Shown piece by piece: positions 38,020 through 46,996 of a DNA stretch of 64,000 bases. Every line of letters starts with the position of its first letter. Positions within the stretch are counted from its first letter, which is position 1. The translations under genes were made by a program, and so were the position numbers. This stretch comes from Gordonia sp. PDNC005 (GTDB lineage: Bacteria; Actinomycetota; Actinomycetes; Mycobacteriales; Mycobacteriaceae), in contig NZ_CP070351.1 of the NCBI RefSeq assembly GCF_016919385.1, positions 2,976,001 through 3,040,000 of the forward strand, in the 5' to 3' direction. The notes under the pieces were generated by a model. It was not told the DNA's origin. It saw only the letters and a list, made by a program, of their open reading frames with translations, and ran no database searches.

Positions 38020-39552
38020 GTGAAAACTCTTGTTGCTTTCGGGGCCCGTTCCACGGTAGCCGCCGCGGGTGTCGGGCTGATCCTCCTCTCGGCAGCCTCT
38101 CCGGCACCTGCAGTCGCCCGCCCCGGCGAACCCAGCACGACGTGTGTGCCCGTCGGCACCGCACAGCTTCCGCCCGGCCTACCGCCGAACACCTCGACGG
38201 CGGGCTTGCAGAAGCTGCGGCCGACCAATCGACCTGGCCTCCCTCGCACCGTGGAGCTCCGCACGCCGAAGCAGAGCTTCAATCAGCGGTGGGAGTTCAC
38301 ATTGGCGGGAGGCGATCTGTTGACTCGACAACGAGGCGGGAGCACGTGGCGGGTGCTCGGACTGCCCGGATGCCTGCGCGATCGACTGACCACGATCTCT
38401 GTCGACGACGACGAGATGCTCGCCGCCGATCGTCATGGCCGGGTGTTCACCCTCGACAACCTCCTGCGCGAGCCCGCGACCTGGAATTGGACGCGAGCGT
38501 GGGGAGCGCCGCTGTGGCAAGGAGACGGCACCCGGCTCCCAGCAACCACCGGCGACCGATGGTCCTGGTCGGTCTCGTCGCCATGGACGACTAAGACCTT
38601 CTCGGACGATGCGGGCACCAATCACCCACTCGGCCAGGGGAAGGTCTCGCACATCATCGCACTCGTCGGCGACGGAAGCAGGATCGTCACACAAGACCCA
38701 TGGCTGGCAGACGACTACAGCTACGAGATCGGTTCCCCGCACAACGGCCGATTCCAGTCGGAGGCGCTGTCGGCGTCAGGATCGACGACGTTCATCATCA
38801 ACAAATACGGCGACATGTACACGCGCCTCTACGACTTCGACAATTCCGGCTCTGACATCGTGTTCTACCGCTACTCGTGGGCCGACCAGCGAGGTAAGCC
38901 CGATGCCCCCGATCTCGGCTCGCAGCGTTTGAACCCGACGTATGCAGCCGTCCAACTGCCGTCGCCGGGTTGGCGTCAGCAGCCGAAGATTCCGGGCGAG
39001 ATCACCTCGTCGATCTCGATCCACCAGACCGGCAGCGGTTCGCAGTCACGTGAACTCCGTGTCGAGGGCCGGAACTACGGCTTTACCGGTTTCTGGCACA
39101 AGCCGATCTACGGCAGCTCGTGGTCATTCACCCAGAGCGGTCGCCCGCTGCGCAAGCCACTTCTGGACAACTCTCCCGAGGATCGCAGTCTGCAGACTCT
39201 TGCCGCTCCATCGACCAAGTCGTTCACCGCGGCACTGCCCGTCCGTGGCAACGCCTCGGGGTACAAGCTCGAGGTCGATGAGTTCAACTGGGCCGCCTCC
39301 GCTCGTACCGCCACGGTGACCGCACCGACCGGCACGACCTTCACGGTTGTCCTGCACACGGTCGACGGGCTGCGTCAGCTCCCCATCCCGCAGGGCCTCT
39401 CGTCCACCCCGCGCGACATGTACGGTGCGATCGAACTCGCACCGGGTCAGAGCTCAACGGCGGCGAAGACGTTCAAGAAGCGCTGGCTCGGCGGAGCCGC
39501 GGTCTCACCGATCCAGATGACAATCACCAACCGATCGATGGTCATCCGATGA
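38020..39552 (+). CDS. Exported protein of unknown function
   Basis: A 510-residue protein I do not recognise. From the GTG at 38020 (VKTLVAFGARSTVAAAG) it has a clear signal peptide: basic start, hydrophobic core to about residue 30, then an Ala-x-Ala site (PAPAVARP). An ATG at 37954 would place non-signal residues in front and would include the operator, so I reject it. The mature part is rich in Trp, Ser, Thr and Gly, with repeated Trp/Tyr-containing strands (WRVLGLPG, WSWSVSSPW, WSFTQSG), suggesting an all-beta, perhaps propeller or lectin-like, fold. Only two cysteines follow the signal. Its end overlaps the next gene by 4 bases. A KstR-type palindrome covers its promoter. Confidence 0.8.
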   Translation: MKTLVAFGARSTVAAAGVGLILLSAASPAPAVARPGEPSTTCVPVGTAQLPPGLPPNTSTAGLQKLRPTNRPGLPRTVELRTPKQSFNQRWEFTLAGGDLLTRQRGGSTWRVLGLPGCLRDRLTTISVDDDEMLAADRHGRVFTLDNLLREPATWNWTRAWGAPLWQGDGTRLPATTGDRWSWSVSSPWTTKTFSDDAGTNHPLGQGKVSHIIALVGDGSRIVTQDPWLADDYSYEIGSPHNGRFQSEALSASGSTTFIINKYGDMYTRLYDFDNSGSDIVFYRYSWADQRGKPDAPDLGSQRLNPTYAAVQLPSPGWRQQPKIPGEITSSISIHQTGSGSQSRELRVEGRNYGFTGFWHKPIYGSSWSFTQSGRPLRKPLLDNSPEDRSLQTLAAPSTKSFTAALPVRGNASGYKLEVDEFNWAASARTATVTAPTGTTFTVVLHTVDGLRQLPIPQGLSSTPRDMYGAIELAPGQSSTAAKTFKKRWLGGAAVSPIQMTITNRSMVIR

Positions 39553-40178
39553 CGCAGAATGCCCTCGACGCGCTCGAGACACTGCGGAGTGCAGCGAACT
39601 TCCAGTGGTCGATCGTCCCGATCATGGTGATCGTGATCTGGCTGTACGCCAACGAAGTGGAGAAGCGGAACTGGGGCGTCGTGTTCGGCGGTCTCGCGCT
39701 GCTCGCCGCCGACACGTTCAACGAACTGTGGAACTCGGCGTTCTTCCATATCACCGACCGCGCACCCGTGTGGGGTGCGCCCGGACACTCGTCGTTCCAG
39801 ATCCTCATCGGATGGAACATCGAGATCGTCCTCATGTTCGCGACGCTCGGTCTTGCTGCAGCGAAGATGCTGCCGAAGGACCAGTCGATGCGCATCGCGG
39901 GTGTGCCGAATCGGTGGGTGCTCATCGCGGTCAATGCAGCGCTCGCCGTCGGCATCGAGGTGGTGCTCAACAGGATGGGTGTACTGACCTGGGACTGGTC
40001 ATGGTGGTCGCCGCAGTTCCCGTTCATCGTGTGGCTCGTCGGCTACGTACCGTTCTTCGCCGCCTGCTTCTGGGTTCACGACATGTCGAACAACCGCAAG
40101 CGCGCCATCGCCGTCGGTTCGATGCTCGGAGCCAACGCCGCGTTCGCAACCGTCCTCGGCGCGGTCGGCTGGCTCTGA
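39549..40178 (+). CDS. Multi-pass membrane protein of unknown function
   Basis: A 209-residue protein with about six hydrophobic segments: ~20-38, 45-60, 83-105, 125-142, 158-175 and 187-207. A conserved-looking loop FNELWNSAFFHITDRAPVWGAPGHSSFQ, with charged residues and His, lies between helices two and three. I cannot assign a family. It starts inside the stop of the exported protein (ATGA), so the two are translated together and probably act together at the envelope. Confidence 0.82.
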   Translation: MTQNALDALETLRSAANFQWSIVPIMVIVIWLYANEVEKRNWGVVFGGLALLAADTFNELWNSAFFHITDRAPVWGAPGHSSFQILIGWNIEIVLMFATLGLAAAKMLPKDQSMRIAGVPNRWVLIAVNAALAVGIEVVLNRMGVLTWDWSWWSPQFPFIVWLVGYVPFFAACFWVHDMSNNRKRAIAVGSMLGANAAFATVLGAVGWL

Positions 40179-40250
40179 TCCCAGAATGACGACAAGTGAC
40201 CGTCCCGGACGGATTGCGTCACTAACAGTCGGCCCGAACGTCCGTCGTGA

Positions 40251-41357
40251 TCACGCTACGGCAACGGCGAGGACAAGCAGGAGGAAACAAAGCGCGGCAC
40301 ATCCGACCATGACGACGCCCCTCGTCGGTAGCGGCTGCCCGGGCGGCGGAGGCGACAACACCGGCTCGGGCGACCCGTTCACGCCGGCCGCTGTCGCTAA
40401 TTCAGGATCGATGCGAGTCTTCCTGAGTACGTCGGCGCTGTTCAGACGGTGCAGGCGCGCCGCGACGACGCCTTGCCGGGAAGAGTCTGCCTGCCGGAGC
40501 CCACGGGTGAATGTCAATGCGGCAGCGAGATCAGCAGCGAATGCGCGACAGTCGGGGTAGCGGTCGACCGGATTCTTGCTCATCACCTTCCGGAGCACCT
40601 GATCGACGACGGGGGCCAATTCCCGGTTGTGCATCGCCACTGAGGGAACTGGATGAGAAAGATGCCCGGAGACCACGTCCGGCAGATCGTCGAAGTTGTA
40701 TGGCGGCCTACCTGTCAGCAGGTGGTAGGCGGTGCAGCCGAGAGCGTACTGGTCGGTCGCGGGGACCAGAGGCCCGTCCAGGAGTCGCTCAGGCGCGGTG
40801 TAGTCGACCGATCCGACGAGGGAGTCGACAGTGGTGATCCGCGTCGCGTCGTCGATGGGTCGAGCGATTCCGAGATCGGTGAGGTGGACCGAGGTGACCG
40901 TGCCTTCCCCACTGCCGAGGAGGATGTTGGCGGGCTTCACATCTCGGTGGATCACGCCCTCACTGTGAGCATAGTCGAGTGCGCTCGCGACGATCTGGAC
41001 GATCTGAGCGACTGCGTTCGGGCGGAGCGGGCCGAACTCACGCACCCGGCGGAGCGCGTCGTCACCCTCGACGTATCGCAGCGAAATCCACAGCCGCCCT
41101 CGGTCCTCCCCTCGATCGTGGACGCCGACGATCGCCGGATGATCCAACCGCGCCGCCAGATCTGCTTCGCGTTCGAATCTCCTCCGGAACTCCCGGTTGT
41201 CGACGTGTTCGGGACTCAGGACCTTGAGCGCGACGACCCTGGGGAGACGTGGGTGCTGCGCCTGGTAGACCTCGCCCATACCTCCCCTCCCGACGATCCG
41301 CACGATCCTATGCCCGGCGAACAGATCGTCGGGTGCCAGCTCCGTGGTCGATGTCAT
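40251..41357 (-). CDS. Eukaryotic-type Ser/Thr protein kinase
   Basis: A 368-residue kinase. Gly-rich loop VGRGGMGEVY (~22-31), VALKVL lysine, catalytic HRDVKPANIL (~137-146), DLG in place of the usual DFG (LTDLGIAR), and YTAPERL. The kinase domain spans ~15-275. A proline-rich stretch (SPPPPGQPLPT) and one transmembrane helix at the very C-terminus follow, with almost nothing outside, so the kinase lacks a real sensor domain. GGAAGGG lies 8 bases before the ATG. It is 15 bases after the frameshifted kinase gene; both sit between the two mft blocks. Confidence 0.92.
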   Translation of the reverse strand: MTSTTELAPDDLFAGHRIVRIVGRGGMGEVYQAQHPRLPRVVALKVLSPEHVDNREFRRRFEREADLAARLDHPAIVGVHDRGEDRGRLWISLRYVEGDDALRRVREFGPLRPNAVAQIVQIVASALDYAHSEGVIHRDVKPANILLGSGEGTVTSVHLTDLGIARPIDDATRITTVDSLVGSVDYTAPERLLDGPLVPATDQYALGCTAYHLLTGRPPYNFDDLPDVVSGHLSHPVPSVAMHNRELAPVVDQVLRKVMSKNPVDRYPDCRAFAADLAAALTFTRGLRQADSSRQGVVAARLHRLNSADVLRKTRIDPELATAAGVNGSPEPVLSPPPPGQPLPTRGVVMVGCAALCFLLLVLAVAVA

Positions 41358-41372
41358 GACTTCGGGCCCTTC

Positions 41373-42795
41373 CTACTTGATGTAATCGCCGACGCAGAGT
41401 GTGTCGACGGAATGGCTCGGCAATCCGCTTCGTTGCTCGGCCTGTCCGATCGCAGCCTGCTGTGCCGATGGTCGGTCGAAGCTCGTAGCGGCGACATAGC
41501 CGGGGGCAACCGGATCAGGGGCGGACATGGGTGCCGCAATCGCTGCACAGCCGGACGTGAACGATACGAGCACCCACGACCGAGGGTCATATCCCCAGCG
41601 ACTCTGCGCCGAGGCGGAGAGTGATGCCGCGGTTCGATAGTCGCGAAACGCATAGCTTCGCCCCTGCGGGTCGACTGCGAGGCCCCAGGTCGAGCCCACG
41701 TCTTCCGCCGACCCCGAATCCGGTGATGTCATTTCACGGCGGAAGGAGTCCCCGGTTATCGTCTGCTCCTGCACGCTCCGAGTGGGATCGTGGGCGACCA
41801 GGTACCCGACTCCGGCTGCGGCCAGGACCGCGGACACTGCGATTCCAGCGGCAGCTCGCCGTCGAATGTAAGTGCGCCGAATAGGACGACGTTGCCGCTG
41901 ATTAGGAGAGTGATGACGCTGGTCGTCCTGCCCTTTGACCTCGACTCCGAAGTCTCCCGATCTTCTCTGGGACTGGGGACGCAACGCCCGGGCCAACGCC
42001 TGCGCGAACTCGCCACACGACGGGTAACGGTCACCGGGATTCTTGGCCAGTGCTCGAGCGAACACTGGATCCGCGGCGAGATATCGAGGATAGGTCTCGG
42101 ATATTCGAGGAATCGGCGCATTCGTGTGTGCTGCGATAAGGGCCGCCAGTGTCGCATGAGGATAGGGGAGCTCGCCTGTGAGGAGTTCGAACATTGTGCA
42201 TGCGAAGGAGTACTGGTCAACTGCCGAATGGGATGCGTCACCGGCTATCGATTCGGGCGATGCATATCCGAGGGTTCCCACGAACGAACTGATTTCCGTC
42301 AATCCGGTAGCGGATATGACTTTCGCGACGCCGAAGTCGAGTATCGTCGCCTTCTCGACGCGGCCGTCGCGCGTCATCGCGATATGAATGTTCGCCGGTT
42401 TCACATCGCGATGAATCACTCCCTGCGCGTGCGCGTAGTCCAGTGCAGCCCCCACGTCGAGCGCGACCGTGCACAGGTCCGCGATCGACAATCGTTCAGC
42501 CTTGTCGAGGTCTGCCCCCCGGCAGGAACTGCATGAGAAACCAACTGAGGCCGTCATCGATCCCCGCCTCGTACACCGTCGCGATGCTCGGGTGATCGAG
42601 TGCAGCCATCACGGCGGCTTCCGCAGCGAATCGGTCCGCCGACAAGGCGCCGGCGACGAAAGGTGCGACTTTCAGCGCTTCCAAACGATTGAGTTGTGCA
42701 TTTCGAACCAGGTAGACCTCCCCCATCCCACCTGAGCCCAAGAGCTTGATGATCTCTCGGCCAGCGAAGCTGGCCCCGATGCGCACACTGAGCAT
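41373..42795 (-). pseudogene. Ser/Thr protein kinase gene interrupted by a frameshift
   Basis: The kinase N-lobe (from ATG 42795: LGSGGMGEVYLV, EALKVA, FLMQFLPGG) stops at 42496. The C-lobe (YAHAQGVIHRDVKPANI, LDFGVAKV, GYASPESI, DQYSFACTMFELLTGELPYP) continues in another frame to 41373. The join is at a run of six C on the plus strand (42515-42520); one base fewer there would restore a single ~474-residue protein. The full product would have a kinase domain, a basic linker, one transmembrane helix (~AGIAVSAVLAAAGVGYLV) and an outside domain of ~130 residues. Either a recent null allele, phase variation in the homopolymer, or a sequencing error. Confidence 0.8.
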
Positions 42796-43137
42796 GCCTT
42801 CCCAACGCCTCCTGTCGCAGCCCTGTTTGCCGCTGCTGCAAGCGTAGGAGGGACCGGAAGCACGCCTTCGGATTACCAGTCGAACGCGATCAAATGTCAT
42901 TACCGAGACATAAGGGATATGCGTAACGACGCGTTGTCAGATCAAATATCGACTGATCGGAGGATACACATAGTTGGTCCAGACGATAGGGCTGCGAAAA
43001 CAGCGTCGAACACCTAGACGTTCGATGTGCGTAGCGGCTGGTTCGACCGCCGGCATTCGTCAACGATCGCCGTATAGAACAGCGAGCGGAGTCGAGAACT
43101 GGTCTCGACTCCGCTCGCTGGGATTCAGCTCAGAGAC
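42796..43137. other. AT-richer intergenic region between kinase and mftD
   Basis: About 340 bases with no supported gene. The part at 42890-42990 is visibly lower in GC than the rest of the window (many A/T runs such as ATCAAATATCGACTGATC). The kinase promoter should lie here on the minus strand, and the mftD terminator closes the right end. Confidence 0.6.
43081..43119 (-). terminator. Terminator after mftD
   Basis: A perfect 17-bp stem (AGCGAGCGGAGTCGAGA and its complement) with a 5-base loop lies 19 bases past the mftD stop codon. It ends the mftABCD transcript before the kinase genes. Confidence 0.9.
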
Positions 43138-44355
43138 TCAGGCGCCGAACGTGCGCTCGAACCCTTCAGGAATGATCAGATCGTCACGGGAGAGATCCGC
43201 GACGTCCGACTTGCCGAGGCCCATGAGCGACGAGTCGACGCCCATGCGGAGCAGGTCGAGGACGTTCTCGACACCGGTCTGGCCGTTGGCGGCGAGCCCC
43301 CAGAGGTAGGCGCGCCCGATCATGACGGCCTTCGCACCGAACGCGAGTGCCTTCGTGACGTCGCTGCCGCGGCGAATGCCGCCGTCGAGCAGCACGTCGA
43401 GGTCGCCTCCCACCTCGTCGGCGATCGGTCCGAGGACGCGGATCGTCGCGGGCGTTCCGTCGAGATTGTTGCCGCCGTGGTTCGAGACCGAGATCGCGGT
43501 CGCGCCGATGTCGCGGGCACGCTTCGCGTCGTCGATCCGAGTGATGCCCTTGACCATGAACTCACCGCCCCACTGCTCGCGCAGCCACTCCAGGTCCTCC
43601 CACGTGGGAGGGGGCGTGTTCATCCACGTGCCGTAGACGTCGAAGAACGTCGGACCCGGCTCGCCTTTGTGGGCGATGTTCGGCGCCGACAGGTCGGGAA
43701 TGATCAGCTTTCCGTCGCGGAACCAGCTCATCGCGTAGGCGGGCTTGGTGACCATCTCGGGTGCCAGCTTGGCGACCGCGCGCAGATCGACTTGCTCGGG
43801 GATCTCCGGGCTGCCCCAGTCGCGGCCGACGTTGAACACCCAGTCAGTGGTGACGATCAAACCCTTGCAGCCGGCTTCCCGGGCACGGTTCGCGCGAGCG
43901 AGGATGTCCTCCTTGCTGCCCAGCCAATAGATCTGGAAGAACACTTTGTCGTTGACTGCGGTGACTTCCTCGACCGGCTTGGAAGCGAAGCTCGACAGAC
44001 CCATCGCGGTGCCGCGGTTGGCTGCGGCTCGTGCCACGGCCACTTCCCCGTCCGGATTGACGGCCTGCACCCCGGTCGGACTGATCATGACGGGGAACGG
44101 CAGTTCCTGACCCATCACCGTGGTCGTCAGATTGCGCTCCGGCGTCGCACCGACGACGTGCGGGGCGAAGCCGAGTTCGTTGAACGCCTCGACGTTGTCG
44201 TTGACCGTGATGCCTGCCTGAGTGCCCGCCACGAGCGACGAGTAGACGGTCTTGGGCAGACGCTTCTGCGCTCGACGCTGGGCTTCACCGACGGTCTCGA
44301 ACCAAGGGTTCCGACGCCAGGGGTTCTTCTCCATCAGTTCGGAGAACTTCGACAT
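43138..44355 (-). CDS. mftD: Mycofactocin biosynthesis FMN-dependent deaminase MftD
   Basis: A 405-residue enzyme of the FMN-dependent alpha-hydroxy-acid dehydrogenase fold. FMN and substrate residues are visible in SPTGVQAVNPDGEVAVARAA, the catalytic-type region AISVSNHGGNNLDG (His), and LLDGGIRRGSDV. In the pathway MftD oxidatively deaminates the released AHDP to premycofactocin, which carries the redox-active keto-amide. The ATG has AGGAACC 7 bases upstream. It follows mftC by 26 bases. Confidence 0.95.
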   Translation of the reverse strand: MSKFSELMEKNPWRRNPWFETVGEAQRRAQKRLPKTVYSSLVAGTQAGITVNDNVEAFNELGFAPHVVGATPERNLTTTVMGQELPFPVMISPTGVQAVNPDGEVAVARAAANRGTAMGLSSFASKPVEEVTAVNDKVFFQIYWLGSKEDILARANRAREAGCKGLIVTTDWVFNVGRDWGSPEIPEQVDLRAVAKLAPEMVTKPAYAMSWFRDGKLIIPDLSAPNIAHKGEPGPTFFDVYGTWMNTPPPTWEDLEWLREQWGGEFMVKGITRIDDAKRARDIGATAISVSNHGGNNLDGTPATIRVLGPIADEVGGDLDVLLDGGIRRGSDVTKALAFGAKAVMIGRAYLWGLAANGQTGVENVLDLLRMGVDSSLMGLGKSDVADLSRDDLIIPEGFERTFGA

Positions 44356-44381
44356 TGTGTGGTTCCTATTCGTGAGCGCGG

Positions 44382-45650
44382 TCAGCAGGACGAACAGCCC
44401 GTGGCTGATGTCGGAGCGAAACCGGCGAGGGGGTTCTCATCGCAGTCGCGCGACGGAGGTCGGGTCATCAGCGTCAGCGGTACACCGCGCGAGTGATCCT
44501 TGTTGGCGGTCGGCTTCGACCGCTCACCTGCGAGCAGCTCTTCGCCATAGCCCTGCACACACTCCGGGTCGGGGCCGTCGAGCGGGAGCCCGGTGAAGAA
44601 CTTGGCCGCCATGCAACCACCTCGGCACGCGTCGAAATGCTGACACTTCGTGCAGGCGCCGGCGTTCTGCGGCTCACGGAGCTCAGTGAAGAGGTCACTG
44701 CGCTGCCAGATCTCCTGGAAGCCGCCGTCGGTGGTGATGTTGCCCGCTAGGAAGTTCTCGTGGATCGCGAACGGGCATGCGTACACGTCGCCGACCGGGT
44801 CGATGAGGCACACGACGCGTCCGGCGCCGCACAGGTTGAGTCCGGGCAGACCACTCCCGCCGGAACCGGCGAACGCCGAGAGGTGGAAGAACGAGTCGCC
44901 GGTGAGGACGCGGTCTCCGTGGTCGACGAGCCAGTCGTACAGTTCGCGCTGCTGCTCGGGCAGCGGATGCAGATCGTCCCACACGTCGGCGCCACGGCCT
45001 GACGGACGCAGGCGCGTGATGCGCAGAGTCGCGTCATAGGTGTCGGCGAGGGCCTTGAACTCGTCGAGCTGCGCCACGTTCTGGCGGGTCATGACAACGC
45101 TGATCTTGGCGTCTTTGAAACCTGCGTTCTTCAGGTTCTCGAGCGCCCGAACGGCCATGTCGAACGATCCCTTGCCGCGGACCGCGTCGTTGACCTCGGC
45201 GGTGGCGCCGTCGAGCGAGATCTGGACGTCCACGTAGTCGGACGCGGCGAGGCGCTGCGCGACCTTCTCGTCGATCCGGAGTCCGTTGGTGGAGAACTTC
45301 ACGCCCACCTGGTGGCTGGTGGCGTAATCGACCAGCTCCCAGAAGTCAGGGCGCACCGTCGGCTCGCCGCCGCCGATGTTCACGTAGAACACCTGCATAC
45401 GCTGCAATTCGTCGATGATCGCCTTGCACTGTTCGGTGTTCAGCTCACGCGGGTCGCGCTTGCCCGAACTCGACAGGCAATGAACACACGACAGATTGCA
45501 CGCGTAGGTGAGCTCCCAGGTCAGACAGATCGGGGCGTCGAGACCCTTCTCGAACTGATCGACGAGACGTCCCACCTTCGGCGTAGTGGGCGCGAGATCC
45601 AGTGGCGGCGTCGTGGTCGGAAGGGTCGAGGGCCGTTCGATTGTGGTCAC
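44382..45650 (-). CDS. mftC: Mycofactocin radical SAM maturase MftC
   Basis: A 422-residue radical SAM/SPASM enzyme. The SAM cluster motif is CNLSCVHC (Cys 51, 55, 58). C-terminal SPASM cysteines lie in LNLCGAGRVVCLID, VYACPFA and CTKCQHFDACRGGC, enough for two extra clusters. MftC decarboxylates the C-terminal tyrosine of MftA and then forms the lactam ring with valine. GTG start at 45650 overlaps the mftB stop (GTGA). The tail ends GCSSC. Confidence 0.97.
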   Translation of the reverse strand: MTTIERPSTLPTTTPPLDLAPTTPKVGRLVDQFEKGLDAPICLTWELTYACNLSCVHCLSSSGKRDPRELNTEQCKAIIDELQRMQVFYVNIGGGEPTVRPDFWELVDYATSHQVGVKFSTNGLRIDEKVAQRLAASDYVDVQISLDGATAEVNDAVRGKGSFDMAVRALENLKNAGFKDAKISVVMTRQNVAQLDEFKALADTYDATLRITRLRPSGRGADVWDDLHPLPEQQRELYDWLVDHGDRVLTGDSFFHLSAFAGSGGSGLPGLNLCGAGRVVCLIDPVGDVYACPFAIHENFLAGNITTDGGFQEIWQRSDLFTELREPQNAGACTKCQHFDACRGGCMAAKFFTGLPLDGPDPECVQGYGEELLAGERSKPTANKDHSRGVPLTLMTRPPSRDCDENPLAGFAPTSATGCSSC

Positions 45651-45988
45651 GGGTTCACTCCTGAGGTGTCGCCTTCGATGATCATTCCCGACTCGGCGAG
45701 CGCGGAGAGTGCCTGAAGGTAGAGCGGACGGTCGGCGTCGGTGATGCCTGCGGACTGCAGCGCCGCATCGGCGCTCGGATGCTCGGCGAGGCTTCGGACC
45801 AGATCGACGACGGTCAGGTTCTTGAGGAACGACAGCTTGCGCGTTCCGAAGTGATACAGCAGGGCGCCGAACGGTTCGGGTCGCAGTGCGACCTTGGGGT
45901 TGAGCGTCCAGGCTGCGGCGGTGTCGAAGGCGGGACCGCTCCCGGCGGCAGCGGTGCCGCCGGGAACAGTGGTCGTTGCGGTTGTCAT
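45647..45988 (-). CDS. mftB: Mycofactocin precursor-binding chaperone MftB
   Basis: A 113-residue PqqD-like RRE protein. Core LNPKVALRPEPFGALLYHFGTRKLSFLKNLTVVDLVRSL is typical. It binds the MftA leader and presents it to MftC. The ATG shares a base with the mftA stop (TGATG), so it is coupled to it. The first ~25 residues are Thr/Ala/Gly-rich and appear flexible. Confidence 0.95.
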   Translation of the reverse strand: MTTATTTVPGGTAAAGSGPAFDTAAAWTLNPKVALRPEPFGALLYHFGTRKLSFLKNLTVVDLVRSLAEHPSADAALQSAGITDADRPLYLQALSALAESGMIIEGDTSGVNP

Positions 45989-46080
45989 CAGTAGACGCCG
46001 CACATCCCGTCGATGGACACTTCTTCCACCAGCGACTCGGCGACGAGCTCGTCGTGAGTCTGGGCTGCCTGTTCGGCCAT
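45988..46080 (-). CDS. mftA: Mycofactocin precursor peptide MftA
   Basis: A 30-residue peptide, too short for most ORF searches. It starts at the ATG at 46080 with an excellent ribosome site (AGGAGG, 9 bases upstream). It begins MAEQAAQTHDELV and ends IDGMCGVY, the invariant mycofactocin core whose last two residues (Val-Tyr) become the cofactor. The acidic leader (EEVSIDG) is the MftB-binding region. It heads the mftABCD operon. Confidence 0.96.
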   Translation of the reverse strand: MAEQAAQTHDELVAESLVEEVSIDGMCGVY

Positions 46081-46220
46081 GTGAACCAACCTCCTGAAGT
46101 AGTTCTGTGTGGTTCGCTTCACACCGTAATGGCACCCAGTGCAGAATTGCTAGTGATTGCCGAGAATTTCTTCGGCGTACCATCGTGACCAGCGACGACA
46201 CCGCCGAAGAAAGGCCAAGA
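46081..46220. promoter_or_regulatory. Divergent mftA / mftR control region
   Basis: A 140-base region between divergent starts, the expected binding place of MftR. A weak -10-like TACGGT on the minus strand lies about 45 bases before mftA. A small palindrome CCGAGAATTTCTTCGG (about 46159-46174) lies closer to mftR. I cannot say which element MftR binds. No KstR-type box is present here. Confidence 0.5.
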
Positions 46221-46856
46221 ATGACGACAGGACGTCCAGGTCCACTCGGCGGGCGCCCTGCGGCGACCACCCGTGGACGCCTGAGCGCCGTCGCGATCGA
46301 ACTGTTCACAACTCGCGGATTCGACGAGACCAGCGTCGACGACATCGCGTCGGCCGCCGGCATCGCACGCCGCACGCTGTTCCGCTACTACCCGTCGAAG
46401 AACTCCCTGGCCTGGGGAGAGTTCGACGAACACCTCCAAGGCCTACGCGCGCTCCTCGCGGCGACCCCCGCCGACACCCCGCTCGGCGAGAGCCTCATCA
46501 ACGCCCTCGTTCAGTTCAACGAAGTGCCGCACGACCTACTCGAGCAGCACCGCAGCCGGATGGCACTGCTGCTCGGCGTCCCAGCTCTCCAGGCGCACTC
46601 GATGATCATGTACGCCGACTGGCGACAGGTGATCGCCGAACACTGCGCGGCCCGCCTGGGCGTGGACGCCGACGGACACGTCCCCCAGACCATCGCCTGG
46701 ATGACCCTCGGGACAGCGCTCGCCGCCTACGATCAGTGGTTGATCGACCCGGCGTCCGACCTCACCGAACTCCTTCAGATGGGCGGTCGCACACTCGTCG
46801 ACGGAGTCGGTTCACTGACAACGTCGACCAGATCAGCCAAGCCACTCCATTCGTAG
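46221..46856 (+). CDS. mftR: Mycofactocin system TetR-family regulator MftR
   Basis: A 211-residue TetR regulator. The DNA-binding helices are AIELFTTRGFDETSVDDIASAAGIARRTLFRYYPSKN (~20-57), followed by a helical ligand domain. MftR of mycobacteria responds to long-chain acyl-CoA and controls mftA-D. I start at the ATG at 46221 with GAAGAAAGG upstream; the frame extends back to 46107 without a good ribosome site. Divergent from mftA, the standard arrangement. Confidence 0.92.
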   Translation: MTTGRPGPLGGRPAATTRGRLSAVAIELFTTRGFDETSVDDIASAAGIARRTLFRYYPSKNSLAWGEFDEHLQGLRALLAATPADTPLGESLINALVQFNEVPHDLLEQHRSRMALLLGVPALQAHSMIMYADWRQVIAEHCAARLGVDADGHVPQTIAWMTLGTALAAYDQWLIDPASDLTELLQMGGRTLVDGVGSLTTSTRSAKPLHS

Positions 46857-46940
46857 GATTCGCCTCGGGCGATGGATCAGATCACTCCCACAGGCCGGAA
46901 CAACGGCTATGACACACTTTCAACCGCTGATATTCTTTTG

Positions 46941-46954
46941 TAGAACACGTTCTA
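46941..46954. promoter_or_regulatory. KstR-type operator before kshB
   Basis: TAGAACACGTTCTA, the classic form of the KstR site, 43-56 bases upstream of the kshB ATG. In mycobacteria the equivalent gene (Rv3571) belongs to the KstR regulon, which supports both the operator and the gene call. Confidence 0.82.
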
Positions 46955-46996
46955 GTTCCGACTGCCGGTCGGACGTCGCCGCACAGAGAGCGCACC

